NCBI GenBank assembly: GCA_963383645.1
Contig: OY726574.1
Location: 56,495,977 to 56,559,976, forward strand
Source: Muscardinus avellanarius
Taxonomy: Eukaryota > Chordata > Mammalia > Rodentia > Gliridae
Reading direction: 5' to 3'
Length of the DNA stretch: 64,000 bases
Position numbers and translations under genes: made by a program. Under the pieces are notes generated by a model, which worked only from the letters and a program-made list of their open reading frames with translations, made no database searches and was not told the origin of the DNA. Shown in pieces: positions 56,923 through 64,000 of this stretch; position 1 is the first letter of the stretch; each line of letters opens with the position of its first letter.

Positions 56923-57890
56923 GCCTAATAATCAATATATCAAATCATTAAACTCAGTGTCTTGGCATATCCTCATTTAATAAGTAGATGGCTGGCTTAG
57001 TCTAAGGCTGAATTTATACTTCTATTAATAAATCTTTAAAGAAAATATTTCCTTTCTACAGATTCTTTTCAAATACCTGTACAATAACCTGAGAGCTGTG
57101 CAGCTTACCTTAAAGACCTACTTACTCTATATGCTAAATGCAAATCTGTAGCCTGTTCATAAATGAAAGCTTATGGAGGAATATAAAGTATTAGCACAAT
57201 GATTGTTGCTGGCCTCGTGTGCCCCTTCTGTCAGAGAATAAAACCACACTGACAAAAACCTGCAGTCAAATGCTGTTTTAAAAGCAAGCACCACTGTAAC
57301 CGAAGCGTTAACAGGCCTCCTAGCTTCAGATTAACAATCAATCCCCATTTCCTTTGCAGGCACTTCGGAGCCACCACTGCAGAGGGGGCTCTACAGGTAA
57401 TTATCTCCTCTGGCCTGCAGCTGAAGTCCCAATACTCAGCCACTTCTGGTTTCCCACTTAGTCCCTGAAGTCAATACTGAGCTGGGGAAAGGCCAATAGC
57501 ACGTGCATGGTTCTAAGTAAAGGACTATTTTTTTCTTTTTGCTTTTCCCCATCATCCCATTCCCTACTTCCCCTTGCACAAATTCATCATTTTGACAGTC
57601 CCTCTGTGCAATAGATGTGGGGAAGTACCATCTCCTTTGGGCAAGGAATTTAACCAACTCTCGAAGAGCCGAAAGGGAAAGAAAAACAGAACAACTGACT
57701 CACACATCACAGCGTGAGCCACTAGACCGAGCTTCCGCCCAAGATGGTGAATCAGTCAGCAGTGATTCACTGCACCGTGGAAAACGTGTTTCCCTGGGAC
57801 AGAGAGGCTCAGCTGAAATATAACAGCCAGAAATGGAAAAGTTACTGGAAGAACAGGCTGGGGGATGTTGTTGTTGCTGTTGTTGTACTT
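56923..57890. other. Unique DNA
   Basis: Repeat-free as far as I can see. 57230-57470 (AACCGAAGCGTTAACAGG; GATTAACAATCAATCCCC; GTAATTATCTCC) has conserved-element-like motifs. No gene evidence. Confidence 0.4.
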
Positions 57891-57894
57891 GGGA

Positions 57895-57967
57895 GGGAGG
57901 ATTGGTACTGAAGACTGAATCTAGGGACATTCTATCTTAGAACTACATCTCTAGCATCATAATTATT

Positions 57968-58003
<36 letters not shown>

Positions 58004-58130
58004 ATTTTGAAACATGGTCTCCCTAAGTTGCTAAAGGCCTTAAGTTGTTGTGGCTAGCCTCAAACCTGCAATCTTTCTGTCTCGGCCTTCCAAGTACTAG
58101 AATCACAGGTGTGCCTCAACATACTCAACT
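57895..58130 (-). repeat. SINE with internal (GTT)n
   Basis: TTGGTACTGAAGACTGAATCTAGGG ... GTGTGCCTCAACATACTC; (GTT)n in the linker at 57966-58003, another GTT run at 57868-57887. Confidence 0.88.
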
Positions 58131-58231
58131 AAAAAACAGGCTGTTTAAATTTAACAACCATATAGATGTTCAACTGTATACAAATATGCACCATCACATA
58201 ATCTGAAAAAGCAGTAAATAGTAAATATTGT

Positions 58232-58413
58232 TCAGCTAGCTGTGGTCATACATGCTTATAATCCCAGTACTTGAGAGGTTGAGGTGGGAGAATCATAGGT
58301 TTGAAGTCTGACTCAGAAACCTAGGGAGACTGTTTCAAAATGGAAAATAAAATAGAGCTACAAGTTTAGCTCAGAGGTAAAATGCTTCTGAGTTCAGTTA
58401 CCAGCAAAACATG

Positions 58414-58457
<44 letters not shown>
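58232..58457 (+). repeat. SINE with (AC)n tail
   Basis: AGCTAGCTGTGGTCATACATGC ... GAGTTCAGTTACCAGC, then about 22 AC units. Confidence 0.9.
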
Positions 58458-58458
<1 letters not shown>

Positions 58459-60159
58459 AACATTGTCCATGAAAATAAAATAACTGAAAGAGCTATTAAA
58501 ATTAAGAAAGAAAAAATTGTATATATTTATGGCATATAACAATATTTTGGGACTTCCAGGAAGATGGCAATAAAGGGAAGCAACACATCTCATTCCTGCT
58601 GACACTTGATCACTATCACCATGAAAACAGCATCCAGACAAGAGGGAAAAAAAAAACAGCATAAATGTGAACAGAGCACCAAGAACTGAAAGGTGATGGA
58701 AACAAAGCTAAAATGAAAAACAGAAAGCAGAAAAGTACCCTGCCTACCTTTAATGGCTATGGCCATGGGGTCCGATGTGGTGCCATCTTGCCTCGCTGCA
58801 CTGGGACTGCCAGAGACCCCCCTGCAAAAATGCCAATGACTTGAAGAAAGTGGCTGCAGCTCATCAGAATTGTAAGCAGTTGGCTCCTTCTGCACAGACC
58901 CTGGCTATGACTTGAAGCATGGTGGCCAAGATCACTGCATCCTCCAGAGATTCACAGCAGCACTCAACAGCACTGTAAGTGAACCAGCCATTTCCACAGG
59001 AGACCACCCAGAGTGGCTTCAGGGACTCACCCAGCAAGCGATAGACTCACAGGGTCTGGGCTTTGTTGTTCACCCTAGTGAAGGTAGGGGTGGAGTCTGC
59101 TGTCAGACACAGAAGAAGCATGGATTATCAGAAAGCTCCCAGAGCCAATCAGGCAAAAAGGCCTATAGTCCTCAGGGCTCAGAGCCCTAGTAGGACCTCC
59201 AGAGATTGCCACAGACCACTCAGTCAGGATGGCCAGGGGGAAGTCAGACCAACCCAGACCTAGCTGTGAAGAATGCAGACTCCTACATATACACTAGATC
59301 TGGTCCAAGCAGCACTCTGCCTGAGTAGAGAGAGACACAGACTCAGGATCTGTGGAAATCATAGAGACCCATGCTGAACAGTAGATCCAGTACCAGGGAT
59401 ACTGGCCACCTGCATAGAATGAAAGTCTCAGAGACAGGTCTTTTTTGAGAGCTCAAAGACCAGGCTTGCAGCAGGAAAGGTGCCAATAGCATTTGGTGCT
59501 AGCACAGAGAAAGACACCAGGCCAGGGCCCCAATCACTGAAAAAGAACAAAAAGCAGGACTATAAGGTGACATCTTACTATAGGTGACACAGCAAATAAG
59601 AGTGCTTGGAACAAGCTCAAGAACCTATTACAGAATAAAAACCTTAAACAGCTGAAAAAGTCCATACAGACTCAGGCGGACTGCAGAAACCAAGTCTGCT
59701 CAATATTCATATATTTGTAGGGTCATTTTATTCTATTGTTGTTTTGTTTTGTTTGTTTGTTTTTGTATATATATGCTTGTTTGCTCTCTTCTCCAGCTCC
59801 TTTACAAGCTCCTACCCTCATTCATATCTACTCTTCTCTCTATACTTTTCTTTTGTCTTGTAGTAAATCCACTGCATATCACTATACTGAATACTCTAAA
59901 TTGGTTACTAGAATCCTATTATATATTCACTATCTCTAATCTCTAATATATACTACCTTACTAAACTCAAACCTTCATTCTATTTGATCCTATCCACTAC
60001 TTTACCCTATTCTTGCATTTACTACTTCAGCACCTTCCTCCAAACTCAACCTTCGTCACTGACTACAACACATCTTGCCCTTGTATATCAAATGACACCT
60101 ACAGAGTGAAAGAAAGCTATCAAAAGCAACAAATATACAAACTGAAGAAACTTGAAATC

Positions 60160-61195
60160 ATGAGAAAGAGGAATATTAAGAAAGAAATAAGCTGCCACCA
60201 TCCCACAATAACAGAAACCGACAACACAGAATTCCAGGGATTGCCAGAAGGACTGATCAGAAATTTAATATTAGAAATAATACAAATTTTTCAAAAAGAA
60301 TTGAAAGAGAGCCTGAAAGAAATAAAGGAACACATAAACAAAGACTCTGTCACCTTGAGCAGGAATCAGAAAGAAGCTCTGAAGTGAAGGATGCAATCAT
60401 TGAAGTGAAGGCATCAATACAAACTATAAACAGGAGATTAGAACACATGTAAAATAGAATCTCACTCTTAGAAGATGATCACTCCAAAAATTAATGTATA
60501 GTATATAATTTTTTGGTACTGGAGTTCCTGGAAGCCCATCTGCCTTTGGGCTACACTCCCAGACCTATTTTATACTCTTTTTTTAAATTTGGAAACAGGG
60601 CTCTTAAACCAGCGTGGCTGGCTTCAAACCTGTGCGATCCTCCTGTCTCCGCCTCCCAAGTGCGGGGATTATAAGCATGCACCACCATGCCTGGCTATAG
60701 TATATAATTTATAAAAACAATTCAAAAGCAAGAATAGGAGATTGAAGCGACATAAGCCCATCTTAAAAGAGATACCCTAAGAATAATAGGCATAGTAGAG
60801 GGAATAGAAGGTGAAACCAAAGGAATCAACAATCTTTCCATAGAAGTAATATCAAAAAATTATCCAAATATAGAAAAAGAAGTCAATACACAGGTACAGG
60901 AAACTGAAAAGATTCACCATATCACATAATAGTCAAACTGACTAACATAGAAACCAAAAAGATAATCTTAAAGGCAACCAAAGCAAAAGACCAAGTGACA
61001 TTCAGAGGCATACCAATTATAATCACTCTAGATTTCCCAAACGACATCATAAAATACAGGACCAATATATTCCAAACACTGAAAGAAAACTATTTGAAGC
61101 CAAAAATTTCCTACCCAGCAAAACTATCTCTCAAATTCAGTGAAGAAATAAAAATCTTCCACAACAAACAGAAGCTGAAAGAATTAGTCTTCTAA
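60160..61195 (+). pseudogene. L1 ORF1 pseudogene, SINE-interrupted
   Basis: Coiled-coil part (AAAGAATTGAAAGAGAGCCTG), RRM remnant and C-terminal domain (GGCATACCAATTATAATCACTC; AAAATTTCCTACCCAGCAAAAC). Interrupted by a SINE and frameshifts. Confidence 0.82.
60498..60710 (-). repeat. Young-type SINE with TSD in ORF1
   Basis: ATAGTATATAATTT at 60498-60511 and 60697-60710; body 60512-60696 on the minus strand. Confidence 0.95.
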
Positions 61196-61339
61196 CCCAG
61201 CACTAGAGAAAATACTCAAAGAGATTAATTATAAAGAAAAAATAAGTAACAAATGCCAGAACCAAAGAAATAATAATTTCCATCAAATAAACAACTAATC
61301 AAAGAATAACAAACTGAAATTAAAACTCAAAATGTTAGG

Positions 61340-62403
61340 AATTAAACACCATCTCTCAATTATTATGCTGAATATAAATGATCTAGATTCCCCAATAAAA
61401 AAGACATAAAGTGGTAAAATGTGTTTAACACCAGAATTCATCTATCTGCTGGCTGCAAGAAACACAGCTTATCCTGAGCATGGTGATGCATGCTTGTAGT
61501 CAGTGAGACTCTGTTTCAAAATAAAGAATATAAAAGAGAGCTGGAGGGGGCATTCAGAAGTAGAATACCCCTATGGTTCATTCCCAGTACTGCAATAAAA
61601 AATGAAACACACCTTACAAGTAAGATAGTCACAAACTAAGGTGGAAGACTGGAGCAAGGTAATCCATGCCAATGGAACTTGAAGACAAGCAGGAGTAGTA
61701 ATGATAGTTGTATGATATCAGACAAATTAGACTTCAAGCCCAAGCTTATCAGAAGACAAAGAGCAGGTCAGTTTTTACTGCTAAAAGAAACAATCCAGCA
61801 AGAGGAAATAGCAATAGTCAACATTTATGCCCCAAAAACAGGTGCAGCCACTTCCATAAAAGAAACTCTTTGTGACATTAAGTCAAATATAGATCGCAAA
61901 ACAATAATGCTAGGAGATGTCAATACTACTATCATACTGCTAGACCAATCTCCTAGAAAAAGGTCAGTAAAAAGTCTCAGACCTAAAGAACACCATAAAC
62001 CAAAAGAACCTATTAGACACATAGAGAATATTCTACCAAACTACAGCAGAGTTCACATTTTTCTCAGCTACTCATGGAACCTTCTCTAAAGAAGAACACA
62101 TCCTGGGCCACAAAGTGAGCACTACTAAATTAAAAAACTGTGAAAATCTCCCCTTGCGTCTTTTCAGACCACAATAGAATGAAACTAGAAATCAACTACA
62201 AGATGATCAAGAGTAACACCATAAACACATGGAGACTGAACACCACACTGCTGAATGAGGAATGGGTCATAGAAGTAAGGGGTGAAATTAAAAAATCCCT
62301 AGAAACAAATGAAAATAGTATTATAACATATCAAAACTTCTGGGACACCTTACAAGGAAAAGTCCTAGCACTGAGTGCCCACATAAGAAAAAACAAGGGA
62401 GAG
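61340..62403 (+). pseudogene. L1 ORF2 endonuclease-region pseudogene
   Basis: A 136-codon frame (61679-62089) with N-I-Y-A-P and G-D-V-N-T blocks of the APE-type endonuclease; the frame continues shifted (62140-62412) to Q-N-F-W-D-T. Truncated before RT. Confidence 0.85.
61466..61605 (+). repeat. Internally deleted SINE
   Basis: CTGAGCATGGTGATGCATGCTTGTAGTCAGTGAGACTC joins the head to the linker, losing about 80 bp of the left arm. Confidence 0.8.
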
Positions 62404-62959
62404 GAAAGGTAAACAAGGAGCTGAAGTGAGCAGCTGTGGATCATTCAGGTGTAATTCAGGAGTTCTTTCAGTGCAAAGAACATCTAAAACTCGCAGTGGC
62501 CAAGCTCATCATGCCCTCCAGGGACTCAGAACAGAGCTCAAAACCAGAAAATAAATATGGCAGCATCACAGACGAGGGCATGGCAGAAGCACCATACTGC
62601 CAGCAGCAGCAGCGAGTTCACCACACCTGCGGCAGCACCAGATCAGCACACAAAACAACTGTAAGTGAAATTGTGGTCCCTAATGAAGAAATCCCAGCAC
62701 TGCACCCCCAGGGACTTGCACAGCTTAGATAATCCATCTGGGTCTGAGATTTTACAGTCCAACCCAGGGAAGGAGTAGCGGTGGCAGAGATACCACACCC
62801 TAGTCAGAGCTCCCTGTGGGAAAACGCCTAGCCCAGCAACCCCATGGTCTTGCACAGACTCGATTAACTCCCTGGGTCTGAGAATTTGTGATACAACCCA
62901 GTAAAGGAGTAGTGGTGGCTGAGATTACCACAAAATCAAGATCCAGAACATCCTAAGTG

Positions 62960-63833
62960 AAGTGGTGGTGACACAGGGAAGAACCCAGAGAAGGCACTAA
63001 ATTCTGAAATCATGGGAAAGGGTAACAACAATGGAGCAATGAATGTCCACAACCCCACAATATCAAAACCTGATAACACAGAAATGCAGAGATCTCCAGA
63101 AGATCAAATCAGGAATATAACTGTAGAAATAATACAGGACCTTCAGAAAGAATTTACAGAGTCTAAAAGAAATAAAGATGCAATCATTGAAGTAAAGGCA
63201 TCAATTCAAACTGTAAACAACTGATTAGACCACAAGGAGAATAGAATCTGACTCCTAGAAGATGATCACTACAAAAATGAACACATAATTTATAACTTAG
63301 AAAAAAATCTGACAGCAGAAATCTGACATTGAAGAAATATGGGCACATTTTAAGAGAGCTAATCTAAGAATAATTGGAATAGAGGAGGGAAAAGAAGGTG
63401 AAACCAAAGGGATCAACAATCTCTCTAAAGAAGTAATAGCAGAAAATTTTCCAAACATAGAGCAAGAGATAGATACAGAGGTCCAGGAAAGTTATAGAAC
63501 TCTCTTTAGACAGGATCAGAGAAGAGGATCCCCACGCCACATAATTGTCAAACTGACGAATGTGGAAGCCAAGGATAGAATCTTAAAGGCAACAAAAACA
63601 AAAGGCCAAGTGACATTCAGAGGCAAACCAATTAGAATCACTCCAGACTTCCCAAACCAAGACATGAAATCCAGAAAGGTTGGAGTAACATATTCCAAAC
63701 TCTGAAAGAAAACAAGTTCCAGCCAAAAATTTCCTACCCAGCAAAACTATCTATTAAATTGGATGGGGAAATAAGAAGCTTCCATAAAAAACCAGAACTG
63801 AAGGAATTTACGTCTTCAAAAGCAACACGAGAG
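62960..63833 (+). pseudogene. L1 ORF1 pseudogene, incomplete
   Basis: The initiator ATG used in copies 1 and 2 is lost here (GTGACACAGG). The frame from 63012 stops at about 63222. RRM and C-terminal domain sequence continues with frameshifts (AATGTGGAAGCCAAGG; GTTCCAGCCAAAAATTTCC). Stops at the SINE. Confidence 0.82.
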
Positions 63834-64000
63834 CCGGGCATGGTGGTGCATGCTTGTAATCCCCATGCTTGGGAGGTGGATACAGGATGATTGTGCAGGT
63901 TCGAAGCCAGCTGCACCAGCTTAAGAGACCCTGATTCCAAATAAAAAATATAAAATAGGTCTGGGAGTGTAGCCTGGAGGTAGAAGGGTTTCCAGGAATC
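63834..64000 (+). repeat. Young-type SINE, cut by window edge
   Basis: GCCGGGCATGGTGGTGCATGC, hairpin-type GCCAGCTGCACCAGC, right arm to TTTCCAGGAATC at the last base. Confidence 0.92.

Larger units (their letters stand above)
58553..62403 (+). mobile_element. L1 with 5'UTR, ORF1 and endonuclease region
   Basis: 5'UTR starts GGGACTTCCAGGAAGATGGC. ORF1 remnant at about 60160-61195; ORF2 begins at about 61340 and stops at 62403, where a second L1-type 5'UTR begins. ORF1 holds a SINE (60498-60710) and the inter-ORF/ORF2 start holds a deleted SINE (61466-61605). Internally frameshifted throughout. Confidence 0.82.
62404..64000 (+). mobile_element. ORF1-type L1 element, copy 3, runs off window
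   Basis: Starts inside the 5'UTR (GGTAAACAAGGAGCTGAAG, equivalent to 27175), so it is 5'-truncated at or joined to L1 ORF2. It has the duplicated 5'UTR unit and ORF1. A SINE at 63834 interrupts it, so whether it has the reversed-ORF2 3' module cannot be seen. Confidence 0.75.

Noticed and set aside
57735..57755. CAAGATGGTG as another L1 5' start
   Set aside because: No L1 5'UTR or ORF1 sequence follows it; chance match to the YY1-type motif.

Overview
This is a mammalian, almost certainly rodent, intergenic or intronic window with no supportable host protein-coding exon. It is a dense mosaic of retrotransposons. The commonest repeat, about 65 copies, is a dimeric SINE. Its left arm is 7SL-derived (B1/Alu-like head GCCGGGCGTGGTGG). 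Its right arm is a shortened tRNA-Ala/ID-like arm (GGGCTGGGGATGTAGCTCAGAGGTAGAATG...CCCAGTACCA). This matches the B1-dID type known from squirrel-, dormouse- and beaver-related rodents; I cannot name the species. The other components are several ages of LINE-1, a MaLR-type LTR provirus and a solo LTR, MIR and L2-like remnants, and many microsatellites, most of them grown from SINE tails.

Layout. 1-3.2 kb: SINEs around a unique stretch (1.25-2.6 kb) with homeobox-like AT-rich motifs. 3.2-7.5 kb: nested L1 3' ends, including two L1 tails facing each other. 7.5-13.1 kb: SINEs, an ancient antisense L1, and an inverted duplication of a SINE pair (10.20-10.65 against 11.73-12.19 kb). 13.5-20.7 kb: a decayed full-length-type L1 whose ORF2 is split by a 2.76-kb ORF1-only chimeric element. 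20.7-23.0 kb: a minus-strand MaLR provirus. 23-26.9 kb: SINEs and unique DNA. 26.9-33.0 kb: a 6.1-kb composite in which the same ORF1-only chimera is followed by an L1 ORF2 3' half, the whole bounded by a target-site duplication. 33-55 kb: SINEs, MIR/L2 relics, a 1.5-kb L1 3' end (39.4-40.9 kb), a solo MaLR LTR (41.0-41.4 kb) and the largest unique stretches. 55-58 kb: SINEs, a GC-rich LTR-like piece and unique DNA. 58.5-64 kb: an L1 with decayed ORF1 and endonuclease region, abutting a third ORF1-type element that runs to the window edge.

The most interesting finding is the chimeric L1 lineage. It consists of an L1 5'UTR and ORF1, then a non-L1 spacer holding a piece of ancient ORF2 in reverse orientation, then the last ~160 bp of the L1 3'UTR. 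It occurs twice with the same internal junctions and different flanks, so it appears to have spread as a unit. It would be a half-LINE (HAL1-like) element lacking sense ORF2. One copy seems to have carried a downstream ORF2 half into a new site. All reading frames are broken; nothing here is an intact autonomous element.
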